Origin: Gemmatimonadota bacterium
GTDB lineage: Bacteria; JAAXHH01
Reading direction: 5' to 3'
DNA: 64,000 nt
Assembly (NCBI GenBank): GCA_009838645.1
Contig: VXRC01000038.1
Coordinates: forward strand, 109,205 to 173,204
Shown here: in pieces, positions 16,505 to 25,297 of the stretch
How positions within the stretch are numbered: position 1 is the first letter of the stretch
How the letters are laid out: each line of letters opens with the position of its first letter
Made by a program: the position numbers and the translations under genes
The notes under the pieces: model-generated
Databases searched by the model: none
What the model saw: only the letters and a program-made list of their open reading frames with translations
What the model was told of the DNA's origin: nothing

Positions 16505-17647
16505 ATGACACCTGGTTACCTCTTCACTTCCGAATCCGTTACCGAAGGCCATCCCGACAAGGTCGCCGATCAGATTTCCGACGCGGTGCTGGACGCCGTC
16601 ATCGAACAGGACCCCTACGCCCGCGTGGCCTGTGAAACCTTCGTCACCACGGGCCTGGTAGTCGTTGGCGGGGAGATCACGACGGACGGCCACGTGGACG
16701 CGCAAAGTGTGGCCCGCGAGACCGTCAAATCCATCGGGTATACGGATTCCGGGTTCGGGCTGGACTGGGAGTCCTGCGGCGTGGTCGTCTCCCTCGATCA
16801 GCAGTCGGCCGACATCGCCATGGGGGTGGACCGGCAGGGCGCGGGCGACCAGGGCATGATGTTCGGTTACGCGACCAACGAGACCCCCGAGATGATGCCC
16901 CTGCCCATCACCCTGGCCCACCGGCTGACCCGGAATCTCGCGGCGATCCGTAAGAACGGCACGGCCCCTTATCTGCGTCCCGACGGCAAATCGCAGGTCA
17001 CGGTGGAATACGTCGATGGCCAGCCCCGCCGGATCGACACGGTGGTCATCGCCGCCCAGCACGACCCGGACGTTTCGAACGAGCAGATCCGGGAGGACAT
17101 CGTCAACGAGGTGATCGGTCCCGCGTTACCGGAGGAGTTGATCGACCCGGGCCGGATCAAGTACCACGTCAACGCGACCGGTCGTTTCGTCACCGGCGGA
17201 CCCCAGGGAGACGCCGGCCTGACGGGCCGGAAGATCATCGTGGACACCTACGGCGGTTACTGCCGCCACGGGGGCGGGGCCTATTCGGGCAAAGATCCCA
17301 CCAAGGTGGACCGCTCGGCTTCCTACGCGGCCCGCTACGTGGCCAAGAACGTCGTCGCGGCCGGACTGGCCGAGAAATGCGAGATCCAACTCGCCTACGT
17401 CATCGGCGTGGCGGAACCGGTTTCCGTCAACGTCAATTCCTTCGGCACCGGCGCGGTCGACGACCTGGAGATCACCCGTCTGATCCGCAAGCACTTCGAC
17501 CTGACGCCCCAGGGCATCATCGAGAGCCTCGACCTGCGCCGGCCGATCTACCGTCCCACGGCGTCCTACGGACACTTCGGGCGCAACGAGGCGGGCTTTA
17601 CCTGGGAGAACTGCGACAAGGCGGAGGAGCTCAGAAACCACGCCTGA
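16505..17647 (+). CDS. metK: S-adenosylmethionine synthetase
   Basis: A 380-residue methionine adenosyltransferase, the normal length for MetK. It converts methionine and ATP to SAM plus phosphate and pyrophosphate in the cytoplasm. Motifs: [20 protein letters not shown] at the N-terminus, [15 protein letters not shown] near residue 113 and [17 protein letters not shown] near 258. A TTAGGAG site precedes the ATG. I looked for a SAM riboswitch in the 65-base leader and saw none. The gene faces lptG, and the converging ends are separated by 44-base repeats. Confidence 0.98.
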   Translation: MTPGYLFTSESVTEGHPDKVADQISDAVLDAVIEQDPYARVACETFVTTGLVVVGGEITTDGHVDAQSVARETVKSIGYTDSGFGLDWESCGVVVSLDQQSADIAMGVDRQGAGDQGMMFGYATNETPEMMPLPITLAHRLTRNLAAIRKNGTAPYLRPDGKSQVTVEYVDGQPRRIDTVVIAAQHDPDVSNEQIREDIVNEVIGPALPEELIDPGRIKYHVNATGRFVTGGPQGDAGLTGRKIIVDTYGGYCRHGGGAYSGKDPTKVDRSASYAARYVAKNVVAAGLAEKCEIQLAYVIGVAEPVSVNVNSFGTGAVDDLEITRLIRKHFDLTPQGIIESLDLRRPIYRPTASYGHFGRNEAGFTWENCDKAEELRNHA

Positions 17648-17666
17648 GCCGTAAGGATCTCACTTC

Positions 17667-17812
17667 GGCGCTCGGACCAGGGTGCTGCCGGGCGAAGCGA
17701 GTCCTATTTAGGCGCTCGGACCAGGGTGCTGCCGGGCGAAGCGAGTCCTATTTAGGCGCTCGGACCAGGGTGTTGCCGCGCGACGCGAGTCTCATTTAGG
17801 CGCTCGGACTAG
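17667..17812. repeat. 44-bp tandem repeat derived from the lptG 3' end
   Basis: Two identical 44-base units (17667-17710, 17711-17754) are followed by a diverged unit (17755-17798) and a partial fourth (17799-17812). Units 3 and 4 contain the last codons and stop of lptG on the minus strand; the other two are extra copies of that end plus downstream sequence. Each junction can form a weak stem (CGAG, CCT / AGG, CTCG). The period is not a multiple of three. The array fills the convergent metK-lptG gap. Confidence 0.85.
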
Positions 17813-18874
17813 CAGAATCAGGGCCACCAGGCAGAAGAGGGCATTGGCGCCCCATGCCGCCGCCATGGGCTCGAGCAATCCGGCGTGTCCGAAGGCCTGG
17901 GCAAAGCGGAGCAGCCCCCAGTAGACGAAACATATACCGATACTCAGGGCGAATCCCACCGCTACGCCGCCCCGTCTCAGGTGAGAGGCCAGCGCGCCAC
18001 CCAGCAGCACGATGATCAGGCCCGCGCTGGGAAAGGCGATCTTCAGGTTGAGGTCCACGAGGTAGCCCTGCACGTCTCCGCCTCCCAGCTCGACGTTCTG
18101 AATCAACTGGTCGAGTTCGCCGTAGCTCATCTCCTCGGGCCGTTTCTGCCCCCGCATGAAATCTTCCGGTGTTTCGGACCATCCGTCCGGTTCCAGTTCG
18201 GCGAATGCAGTGTATTCGGACAATCCACCTCCCGTCCGGAACCGACGTTCCACCCCGTTGGAAAGCAGCCAGCGCCCGTCCATCCAGACGGCGCTTTCCG
18301 CCGAGAGCACGCTGGAGACGAGTCCGTCGCGGAATTCGGTGACGAAAACCCCCGTGCCCTGCGCGTCGCGTCCGTCGAATACGCGGATATAGAACTGGCG
18401 CCCTCCCTCTCCCCTGAAATACACGTCGTTCCGGACGTGCTGACCTGCTCCGCCCTGCAGGTCGACGTGTTCCGACTGGATTTCGGCCCGCTTCATGCTC
18501 GAATGGGGAACGAGCCACTCACCGGCCCAGAACAGGCACCCGCTTACCACTGCGCTGACAAGGAGCAGGGGCCGCAGCAGCCGGTACATGCTGAGCCCCG
18601 ATGCCTTCATGGCGGTCAGCTCGCCCAGCCTGGTCAGTTGACCGAAGGTATACAGGCTGGCGAGCAGCAGGCTGACGGGAATCGTGAGTACGAAGATATA
18701 GGGCGTGTAATAGACGTAGTAGAGCGCGATGTATACCGGGGCCACCTCGCGGTCGAGGAAACGATCCAGTTGCTCGATGAGATCGACCACGAAGAAGATG
18801 CTGACGAAGGCAACGAGACTGACGGCGATGGCGGTGATGAACAGGCGGAGCACGTACCGGGTGATCAGGGACAT
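17792..18874 (-). CDS. lptG: LptG-type permease of the lipopolysaccharide exporter
   Basis: A 360-residue YjgP/YjgQ permease. Three N-terminal helices include the family loop LTRLGELTAMKASGLSMYRL (cut: ELTAMKASG), followed by a periplasmic beta-jellyroll (about 130-260) and three C-terminal helices. With LptF and LptB2 it extracts lipopolysaccharide from the inner membrane. It lies 67 bases downstream of lptF; that spacer carries three 10-base repeats and a GGAGG site. The last six codons are part of a 44-base repeat. Assignment as G rather than F rests on order and similarity. Confidence 0.92.
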   Translation of the reverse strand: MSLITRYVLRLFITAIAVSLVAFVSIFFVVDLIEQLDRFLDREVAPVYIALYYVYYTPYIFVLTIPVSLLLASLYTFGQLTRLGELTAMKASGLSMYRLLRPLLLVSAVVSGCLFWAGEWLVPHSSMKRAEIQSEHVDLQGGAGQHVRNDVYFRGEGGRQFYIRVFDGRDAQGTGVFVTEFRDGLVSSVLSAESAVWMDGRWLLSNGVERRFRTGGGLSEYTAFAELEPDGWSETPEDFMRGQKRPEEMSYGELDQLIQNVELGGGDVQGYLVDLNLKIAFPSAGLIIVLLGGALASHLRRGGVAVGFALSIGICFVYWGLLRFAQAFGHAGLLEPMAAAWGANALFCLVALILLVRAPK

Positions 18875-18897
18875 GTAACGGCGTTCCTCCGGTGGTA

Positions 18898-18927
18898 TCG
18901 AAGCGAGTCGAAGCGAGTCGAAGCGGA
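18898..18927. repeat. Three 10-bp repeats between lptF and lptG
   Basis: TCGAAGCGAG occurs at 18898 and 18908 and, with two changes, at 18918. The 11-mer CGAAGCGAGTC in this array also occurs in the 44-base units at the other end of lptG, so lptG is bracketed by the same short word. The repeats lie just upstream of the lptG ribosome site. Confidence 0.65.
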
Positions 18928-18941
18928 TCCAAGCATGTCCG

Positions 18942-20168
18942 TCAGATGCGGTCCCTGCCGGTAACCCAGACCAGGACGGCGCCGGGAACGCCGATGACGA
19001 TATTCGCCGCCCACATCGCCCAGACGGGATCGATCATGTCGCGGTCGGCCAGTTCTTCACCGCCGAGCAGACAGGCCCAGTACAGCAGGAAGAAGCACAG
19101 GCTGACGCCCACGCCGACGCCGATGCTGCCGCGGCGGATGCGAACCCCCAGCGGCGCGCCGATCAGCACGAAGACGAAACAGGCCGCTGAAATGGCGTAC
19201 TTCTTGTGGATCTCCACGATGTAGCTGTTCTTCTGCCGCTGCCTCAGCGAGACCGTCCGCTCCGCCCGGTCCCTCTCCGCTTCAAGGGAATCCGCCTTCG
19301 CATCCGGGTAAACCGGCCCAGGTACCAATTTCGAGGATGCTTCGTCGATCTCCTGTTGCCACTCATCGATTCTGGCGCGCATCATCTGGATGTTCAACTC
19401 GCGGTCGCCCCGGACTCCTGCCTCCGACCGCTGGACTCCGGCCGGTTCGGTGCGGATCGTAAACCGCTGCCGCTCGAAGATCTCTTTGAGATAGCGCCCC
19501 GAAGATTCGTCCTGCTGAAGCAGTTCTCCGTCGTACAGCATGAGATCGAGCCGGCTGCCCGTCTCGTTGACGTGGAATTCCCCTGACTTCGCCGTCATGA
19601 GGCGCGGGTAGCGCATGTTCTCCGTCTCGTAGATGGTGATACTTTCGATTTCGTTGTTTCTCGGGTTGACCCGGTCGATCAGGATGCTGTATCCCGGAAT
19701 TTCCTTCATGAATATGCCCGCGGTGAAGAGCAACGTGGGACGCGCACGGTGGATGTCGTTCATGAGCGAGCGCGCCCGGTAGTTGGCTTCGGGCAGTATG
19801 ACGTCCATGAAGAACAGGTGGCCGCTCCCCAGGAGGATCCCGGCTAACAGGACCGGCGATACCATCTGGAAGAAACTGACGCCGCCTGCCTTGAGCGCGG
19901 TGACCTCGTTATCGGCCGCAAGCCGGCCGAATGCCATGAGGCTGGCGACCAGCACGGACATGGGGATCGATACTGCGACGATCCAGGCCAGATTGAGGAA
20001 AAACACCTCGAGCACGATGAACAGGTCGAGGTTCTTGCCGATGATGAGGTCGGCGATCTGAAATATGATGTCCATCACGAGGATGAACGTGGTAATCACG
20101 AAGGAGAAGAGAAAGGGACCGACGTGCGCCTTGAACACGTATCGGTAGAGGTGAACCGGGAGGGTCAT
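18942..20168 (-). CDS. lptF: LptF-type permease of the lipopolysaccharide exporter
   Basis: A 408-residue YjgP/YjgQ family permease. It has N-terminal helices with the coupling-loop motif ADNEVTALKAGG, a long periplasmic domain with a coiled, charged insert (about 265-310, DEWQQEIDEASSK), and three C-terminal helices. It works with LptG and LptB in the inner membrane. No strong ribosome site precedes the ATG at 20168. It is transcribed away from ssb across a 245-base divergent gap. Presence of LptF/LptG shows a lipopolysaccharide-type outer membrane. Confidence 0.92.
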   Translation of the reverse strand: MTLPVHLYRYVFKAHVGPFLFSFVITTFILVMDIIFQIADLIIGKNLDLFIVLEVFFLNLAWIVAVSIPMSVLVASLMAFGRLAADNEVTALKAGGVSFFQMVSPVLLAGILLGSGHLFFMDVILPEANYRARSLMNDIHRARPTLLFTAGIFMKEIPGYSILIDRVNPRNNEIESITIYETENMRYPRLMTAKSGEFHVNETGSRLDLMLYDGELLQQDESSGRYLKEIFERQRFTIRTEPAGVQRSEAGVRGDRELNIQMMRARIDEWQQEIDEASSKLVPGPVYPDAKADSLEAERDRAERTVSLRQRQKNSYIVEIHKKYAISAACFVFVLIGAPLGVRIRRGSIGVGVGVSLCFFLLYWACLLGGEELADRDMIDPVWAMWAANIVIGVPGAVLVWVTGRDRI

Positions 20169-20294
20169 GGGCCAATCGGGCGGATAAAGGGCCGGGGGAG
20201 GGCGTTCCGACGCGTCCGATGTCGGGTTCCGTCAACAATAGTTACGATGTTTTTCAAAGGTCCCTCGACTATTCGAATATAGCGCGCGATTCCG

Positions 20295-20318
20295 GGGATA
20301 AGCAAGCGGTTTTATCCC
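20295..20318. other. Stem-loop in the lptF/ssb divergent gap
   Basis: GGGATAA (20295-20301) pairs with TTATCCC (20312-20318) around a 10-base loop; GCGCG tracts lie just outside both arms. It sits between lptF and the ssb promoter and may be an operator or fold in a leader transcript. The rest of 20169-20294 shows nothing I can name. Confidence 0.35.
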
Positions 20319-20350
20319 GCGCGGCAGTCCCGGGACAGCGGGAAATTCGC

Positions 20351-20379
20351 TTGACTCGCTCTGTGTATCGCGCTATACT
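20351..20379 (+). promoter_or_regulatory. Sigma-70-like promoter of ssb
   Basis: TTGACT (20351-20356) and TATACT (20374-20379) are separated by exactly 17 bases, a near-consensus housekeeping promoter. The expected start is about 20386, giving a leader of under 30 bases, with the AAGGAG ribosome site at 20400-20405 and ATG at 20414. Spacing throughout is ideal, so ssb should be well expressed. Confidence 0.8.
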
Positions 20380-20413
20380 CACTTCATTCTTTTTCATATA
20401 AGGAGCATCCCCA

Positions 20414-20851
20414 ATGGCCAGTTTGAATAAAGTCATTCTGATCGGTAATCTCGGCGCGGATCCCGAGATGAGGTACACGCCTGCCGGCCGGGCCGTGGTC
20501 AACTTCCGCATGGCCACGACGCGCCAGTGGAACACGCAGGACGGAGAACGGCGGGAAGAAACGGAATGGCACCGGATCGTGGCCTTTTCGAAACTGGCGG
20601 AAATTTGTGGCCAGTATCTCAAGAAAGGCGCACCGGTGTATGTGGAAGGACGGCTGCAGACCCGTTCCTGGGAGGATCAGAACGGGATGAAACGGTACAT
20701 GACTGAGATCGTGGCGAACGAGATGCAAATGCTGAGTGCCCGCCAGCAGAATGAGCTTGCATCGGACCCGCCCGGAGGAACCACAAGCACGGCGACGGAA
20801 GTGCCGCCTTCTTCGCCCGAGTCCGATTCCGACGACGATCTTCCGTTCTGA
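20414..20851 (+). CDS. ssb: Single-stranded DNA-binding protein
   Basis: A 145-residue SSB. The OB-fold occupies about residues 1-110, opening [19 protein letters not shown] and including [13 protein letters not shown] and [16 protein letters not shown] short flexible linker rich in Pro/Ser follows. The acidic tip DDDLPF matches the conserved protein-interaction tail. It should coat single-stranded DNA as a tetramer during replication and repair. Promoter and ribosome site are excellent. Confidence 0.97.
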   Translation: MASLNKVILIGNLGADPEMRYTPAGRAVVNFRMATTRQWNTQDGERREETEWHRIVAFSKLAEICGQYLKKGAPVYVEGRLQTRSWEDQNGMKRYMTEIVANEMQMLSARQQNELASDPPGGTTSTATEVPPSSPESDSDDDLPF

Positions 20852-20878
20852 CGCCATTCGCGGGATAGCCCGTTCGTC

Positions 20879-20890
20879 GCAACCGGTTGC
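20879..20890. promoter_or_regulatory. 12-bp palindrome upstream of the OmpR-type gene
   Basis: GCAACCGGTTGC is a perfect palindrome centred 37 bases before the regulator's ATG at 20922. It could be an operator for that gene, including autoregulation. OmpR-type proteins more often use direct repeats, so this is tentative. Confidence 0.3.
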
Positions 20891-20921
20891 TCCTACCAAC
20901 GTGGGCCTGTAGTGAGACCCC

Positions 20922-21620
20922 ATGACCGTTAGACTTAGCGGCAACGGGCTTCCCCGAATATCGATCCTTATTGCCCGCCAGGAACCCGTCGAACCGCTGA
21001 TCAGGTGGTTGAGCGGCGCAGGTTACCCCTTAACGGAACTGCATTACACCGTTGTTGAAGACCTCCACGCTCGCATACCCGATTCGGACGTCCTGCTCAT
21101 CCAGACGGACCGGCCCCGGTCGGTCCTTCCCTTCGTGATGGACGAGCTGCGGTCGCGCGGGTTCCGGCACGCCCCCGCGGTCATCGTCCTGACCGGCTGT
21201 GACGCCATTGGAGACCTCGACGTCACCCGGGGAATCGACGATTTCATCTGCGCGCCGTACAACGTCCGCGAGTTCGATCTTCGCATCAAGAACGTCCTCT
21301 GGCGGCGCCACAGCGTGCAGATCCAGGATATGATCGTCTGGGGCGACCTGCTGATCAACCTGGGCAACTACGAAGTCACGATCCGGGGCAAGGCGATCGA
21401 CCTGACCCTCAAGGAGTACGAGTTGCTCAAGCACCTGGCCCGGCACAGGGGACGGGTGTTCACGCGGGACGAGTTGCTGACCGCCGTCTGGGGATACGAT
21501 TATTTCAGCGGTACGAGGACGGTGGACGTGCACGTGAGACGGCTGCGCATGAAGATCGAACGCCACGGCGTGCATATCATCACGACCGTCCGGGGCGTCG
21601 GCTACAAGTTCGGAGATTGA
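20922..21620 (+). CDS. OmpR/PhoB-type regulator with degenerate receiver domain
   Basis: A 232-residue response-regulator-like transcription factor. The C-terminal winged helix (about 130-230) is canonical: LTLKEYELLKHLARHRGRVF, ELLTAVWG, RTVDVHVRRLRMKI and TVRGVGYKF. The N-terminal receiver fold is present but its active site is gone. By alignment the phospho-acceptor Asp is Gln61, the conserved Lys is Ala111, and the acidic pair after strand 1 is missing (ILIARQEP); only Thr91 is kept. It should therefore act without phosphorylation. No histidine kinase is nearby. It is followed immediately by a TPR lipoprotein gene. Confidence 0.9.
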   Translation: MTVRLSGNGLPRISILIARQEPVEPLIRWLSGAGYPLTELHYTVVEDLHARIPDSDVLLIQTDRPRSVLPFVMDELRSRGFRHAPAVIVLTGCDAIGDLDVTRGIDDFICAPYNVREFDLRIKNVLWRRHSVQIQDMIVWGDLLINLGNYEVTIRGKAIDLTLKEYELLKHLARHRGRVFTRDELLTAVWGYDYFSGTRTVDVHVRRLRMKIERHGVHIITTVRGVGYKFGD

Positions 21621-21621
21621 G

Positions 21622-23412
21622 ATGCGCAGGACTTCCTTGATCCTGTTCACTCTGGTGTGCGTGATCTTCGGATGCGCGTACTACAATACGTTCTACAACG
21701 CCAGGAAAGCGTTCAAGGAAGGGGAGCGGATTCGTCTCAACCAGCAAACTCCCGATGGCGCCTTACCGCCCCTGGCCCTTGCCTCCTACGAGCTTGCCGT
21801 CGAAAACGCGGGTCTTGTCCTGCGGGATCACCCCGGAAGTTCTTATGTAGACGACGCGCTGGTACTGATCGGCGACGTCCGGGCGATCCAGGGACAGCAT
21901 CTGCAGGCCATCAAGCGGTACGAGCAGGTGCTGAGGCTGTTCCCCGACGGCGAATTTACCGGCCACTGCGTTTTTTCCCTGGGCTACAGCCTCCTCAACG
22001 CGGGAGATTCAACCCGGGCCGATGAACAGCTGGACCGCTTCGTCAGGGAGTTTCCCGGCAGCGACCGGTTTCCGGACGCCCTGATGCTTCGGGGAAAGAT
22101 CGCCTTGGGCGGCGGCCGTTACGGGGAAGCCGTCGCGCGGTTCCAGGAAGTGCTGGAAACGCGCCCCGGCGATGAACGGGAGGCGGAGGCCCGGTACTAC
22201 ATCGCACGCGCCAGGCTTGGAGCGCATCGGTTCGCCGAAGCCCGGGAACATCTCACACAGGCCATTGAGCATGCACGGACCCGGAAGCTTAAGTTTCAGG
22301 CGGCTTTCATGTTCGGAGAAAGCCTGCGGCGCGAGGGGGATCTGCCGGCTGCGCTGGGTGTATACGAGTCGTTGCTGGATCAGCGCGCCTTCAGCGAATA
22401 CCACCCCGAGGTCATGCTGGCGAGCGCCGCGTGCCTGGCCGAAATGGACCTGAATGAATCGGCCGTCTCCACGTACGAGTCGCTCATCACCCGTTTCGAG
22501 TCCGACCGGAACCACGCCGAGGAAGTCTCCCGGTCCATGTTCGAACTGGGGGAACTTTACCGGATCGCGGGGGATCTCGATCTGACGGAAAAATGGTATG
22601 ACGAGGCGCGGCGCAAGAGTCCGCGTTCGTTCTGGGTCGGCGATGAGTCCGACCGGAAGCATCGCGCCATTCGCGAACTGCGACGTCTGGACGGAAACCT
22701 CGGAAACCTGCTGGCCGCAATGGAAGCGCTGGAAACCACCGGCGATCCCGAATCGACAACCTCGTCGAACTACGAGAAGTTGACGGCGGACGCGGTCGGC
22801 CTGCGATACCAGGTGGCGGAACTGTACCTGTTTCAGTTGGAGATGGCCGATTCGGCACTGAGCCAGTACCGCGCCATAGAAGATGTGTCGAATGATCCCT
22901 CCATGGCCGCCAAGGCCGCTTTCGCACGGGGCTGGATACTCGACGAGATGTTGAATGACACGGATAACGCGCGTTCGGTCTTCGATTCCATTGCCGTGCG
23001 GTATCCCGGGACCGCGCACGCCATGGAAGCAGCCATCCTGCGGTCGAAGCCCATCGCAGGTGAACTTCCCCCGGACCGGCTCTTTGCCGAGGCGGAACGG
23101 CTGCTTTTCGAAGCCGACCGGCCGGACTCCGCGCGCGGGCTCTACGAACGGGTCCTCGAAAGGTATCCGGATGGTGAATACGCACCGCGTGCGCTCTTCG
23201 CACTGGGCTGGCTCGCCGAAACGCATTTCGACGATCCGGATACCGCCCTCGACCGCTATCGCGAAATCGTGGAACGCCATCCCCGATCGGAACAGGCAAG
23301 TTCCGTCCGCGACAAGATTCGCCTCATGGAGGAACTGCGCGCCGCTGCTGACCCGGACCCGAGCACGGATCCAGACCCGGACCCGGACCCAGACCCGGAC
23401 CCGGACAAATGA
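21622..23412 (+). CDS. TPR-repeat lipoprotein with (Asp-Pro)n tail
   Basis: A 596-residue envelope protein. The signal peptide ends in a lipobox, VIFGC, with Cys18 as the lipidation site. The body is a chain of tetratricopeptide-like helical hairpins, many with the YYIARARLGAHRFAEA or ALFALGWLAETHFDDPDTAL pattern typical of YbgF/Tol-Pal-type and BamD-like proteins. The C-terminus is a run of Asp-Pro pairs encoded by six-base repeats (23350-23408). It begins one base after the regulator's stop and shares its ribosome site. It probably scaffolds an outer-membrane or periplasmic complex; no partner is encoded beside it. Confidence 0.8.
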   Translation: MRRTSLILFTLVCVIFGCAYYNTFYNARKAFKEGERIRLNQQTPDGALPPLALASYELAVENAGLVLRDHPGSSYVDDALVLIGDVRAIQGQHLQAIKRYEQVLRLFPDGEFTGHCVFSLGYSLLNAGDSTRADEQLDRFVREFPGSDRFPDALMLRGKIALGGGRYGEAVARFQEVLETRPGDEREAEARYYIARARLGAHRFAEAREHLTQAIEHARTRKLKFQAAFMFGESLRREGDLPAALGVYESLLDQRAFSEYHPEVMLASAACLAEMDLNESAVSTYESLITRFESDRNHAEEVSRSMFELGELYRIAGDLDLTEKWYDEARRKSPRSFWVGDESDRKHRAIRELRRLDGNLGNLLAAMEALETTGDPESTTSSNYEKLTADAVGLRYQVAELYLFQLEMADSALSQYRAIEDVSNDPSMAAKAAFARGWILDEMLNDTDNARSVFDSIAVRYPGTAHAMEAAILRSKPIAGELPPDRLFAEAERLLFEADRPDSARGLYERVLERYPDGEYAPRALFALGWLAETHFDDPDTALDRYREIVERHPRSEQASSVRDKIRLMEELRAAADPDPSTDPDPDPDPDPDPDK

Positions 23413-23416
23413 TGCG

Positions 23417-23445
23417 TTGACATCCGGCCCGGCCGGCTGTATTGT
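23417..23445 (+). promoter_or_regulatory. Consensus-like promoter abutting pyrK
   Basis: A perfect TTGACA (23417-23422) is followed after exactly 17 bases by TATTGT (23440-23445). The predicted start (about 23452) falls two bases before the pyrK ATG at 23454, so the transcript would be leaderless or nearly so. The GTGGAG ribosome-like sequence lies within the -10 to start interval and would not be transcribed from this promoter. Confidence 0.6.
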
Positions 23446-23453
23446 AGTGGAGC

Positions 23454-24350
23454 ATGTCCACCATCCCCATCTGCCAGTACGACGCCGAGATCCTCTCCAA
23501 CCGTGAGATCGGTCCCGGCCTGTACTGGATCGACCTGCTGGCACCCGAAATCACACGACACGCCCTGCCCGGTCACTTCGTACACCTGATCGCTTCCGAT
23601 GTCTCCGAGGACAGCAGCCGGCAGACCTGGCTCCGTCACACCCCCTTGCTCAGGCGACCCTTCAGCATTGCCGAACGTGATCCGGAACGCGGCGTTTTCG
23701 GGCTCATATACCGGATCGTCGGCGGCGGAACCGAGATCCTGGCGACACGGCGCCGCGGAGAACGGGTCGACGTGCTCGGACCCCTGGGAAGGACGTTCGA
23801 GCCGGTGCGCGCGGGACGGCCGGTGATCATGGTCGCCGGGGGCGTCGGCGTAGCGCCCTTTCTCTCCCTGGTCCAGGAGACGGTAAGGGATGGACATGCG
23901 CGACCCTCGGAAATAACGGTGCTCTTCGGTGCGGCCACGGCGAGCCTCTTGAGCGGGGAAGAGAAATTCCGCGAACACGGGGTCGACGTCAGGTTGGCGA
24001 CCGACGATGGCACGACGGGCCATCACGGCCTGGTGACGGACCTGCTGGAACGGGAACTGGCCTCCTCGCCCCGGCGATGCGCCTATCTCTATGCCTGCGG
24101 ACCGACGCCCATGATGCGGCGTTGCCAGGAAATCGCCCGGGAGGCCGGTATCGACGGACAGGTCTCCCTCGAGGGGATCATGCCCTGCGGCGTGGGCGTG
24201 TGCATGGCCTGTGTCGTGCCCTGCGCCGCCCCCGGTGCTGACCCAGGCGCCGCTCCCGGCGCCGTCCACGGTGAACCGTCTTCGTCCCGACGCTACAAGC
24301 GGGTCTGCGACGCTGGCCCGGTGTTCGACATGCAGGAGGTCGTGCTGTGA
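23454..24350 (+). CDS. pyrK: Dihydroorotate dehydrogenase electron-transfer subunit
   Basis: A 298-residue FAD/[2Fe-2S] protein that passes electrons from PyrD to NAD+. It has the ferredoxin-reductase fold: RRPFSIAE for FAD, GGVGVAPFL for NAD, and ACGPTPMMR. The cluster ligands are in CGVGVCMAC and a final RVC. Between the third and fourth Cys there is a roughly 25-residue Ala/Gly/Pro-rich insert (near 256-282), where relatives have a short loop. The stop overlaps the pyrD start (GTGA). Confidence 0.93.
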   Translation: MSTIPICQYDAEILSNREIGPGLYWIDLLAPEITRHALPGHFVHLIASDVSEDSSRQTWLRHTPLLRRPFSIAERDPERGVFGLIYRIVGGGTEILATRRRGERVDVLGPLGRTFEPVRAGRPVIMVAGGVGVAPFLSLVQETVRDGHARPSEITVLFGAATASLLSGEEKFREHGVDVRLATDDGTTGHHGLVTDLLERELASSPRRCAYLYACGPTPMMRRCQEIAREAGIDGQVSLEGIMPCGVGVCMACVVPCAAPGADPGAAPGAVHGEPSSSRRYKRVCDAGPVFDMQEVVL

Positions 24351-25297
24351 CGGCACCACCCGATTTGACGGTAAACATCGGTGCGCTGAAGCTGAGGAAT
24401 CCCGTGCTCGCCGCATCGGGCACCTTCGGATACGGATCGGAATACGGTCGGTTCGTGGATCTATCCGATTTCGGCGGCATCGTCACGAAGACGCTCACGC
24501 CCGAGCCCTGGCCGGGCAATCCCCCACCCCGGGCCGCGGAGACGGCCGCCGGCATGCTCAATTCCATCGGACTGCAGAACGTGGGCGTGGAGGCCTTCAT
24601 CCGGGACAAGATGCCGTACTTGAGAGAGGTGGACACCGCGTTGATCGTCAACGTGGGCGGAGGTCCGGTGGAGGAGTTCGTCTACGTGACCGAACGCCTG
24701 TCGGACTGCGAGGGCATCGACGCCCTGGAGATCAACATGTCCTGCCCTAACGTGTCCGGGGGCATGGACTTCAGTACCGATCCACGGCGCGCGGCGGAAC
24801 TGGTTTCCACGCTAAGGGGCATCACGGAACTGCCGCTCATCGCCAAACTCACGCCGAACGTCACGGACATCGGGGAGATCGCCCGCAGCGTCGAAGAGGC
24901 CGGCGCCGACGCCATATCGGCCATCAACACCCTGCGAGGCATGGCGGTGGACATCCGCACGCGCCTCCCCATGCTCGGCGCCGTCACGGGGGGTCTGTCG
25001 GGTCCGGCCATCAAGCCCGTGGCCGTTGCGGCCGTCTACCGGATCGCATGCCAGGTGGCCGTCCCGGTCATCGGCATCGGCGGCATCATGAGCGGAGAAG
25101 ACGCCGTGGAGTTCCTCGTTGCGGGCGCCACGGCCGTCCAGGTGGGCACGGCCACCTTCGTCGAACCCCGTGCCGGACCGTCTGTAGCGCGTGCGCTGGC
25201 CGAATGGTGCGCCGCGTCGGAAGTGCACTCGGTCCGTTCGCTGATCGGAAGCATTCAAATCCCTTCACATGAGGACGCCCCATGTCACCGTTCGTAG
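24347..25297 (+). CDS. pyrD: Dihydroorotate dehydrogenase, class 1B catalytic subunit
   Basis: A 316-residue FMN-dependent TIM barrel that oxidises dihydroorotate to orotate in pyrimidine synthesis. The class 1 catalytic Cys is in INMSCPNV (near residue 131). FMN contacts include AASGTFGYG, AKLTPNV and GIGGIMSGEDA. GTG at 24347 overlaps the pyrK stop. Adjacency to pyrK marks it as the NAD-linked 1B type. The last 16 bases overlap pyrF. Confidence 0.95.
   Translation: MTAPPDLTVNIGALKLRNPVLAASGTFGYGSEYGRFVDLSDFGGIVTKTLTPEPWPGNPPPRAAETAAGMLNSIGLQNVGVEAFIRDKMPYLREVDTALIVNVGGGPVEEFVYVTERLSDCEGIDALEINMSCPNVSGGMDFSTDPRRAAELVSTLRGITELPLIAKLTPNVTDIGEIARSVEEAGADAISAINTLRGMAVDIRTRLPMLGAVTGGLSGPAIKPVAVAAVYRIACQVAVPVIGIGGIMSGEDAVEFLVAGATAVQVGTATFVEPRAGPSVARALAEWCAASEVHSVRSLIGSIQIPSHEDAPCHRS

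Noticed and set aside
17667..17812. CRISPR array
   Set aside because: The 44-base units are contiguous without spacers, and no cas gene is present.
20169..20294. lptF promoter on the minus strand
   Set aside because: TTG-containing hexamers occur, but no -35/-10 pair has acceptable spacing.
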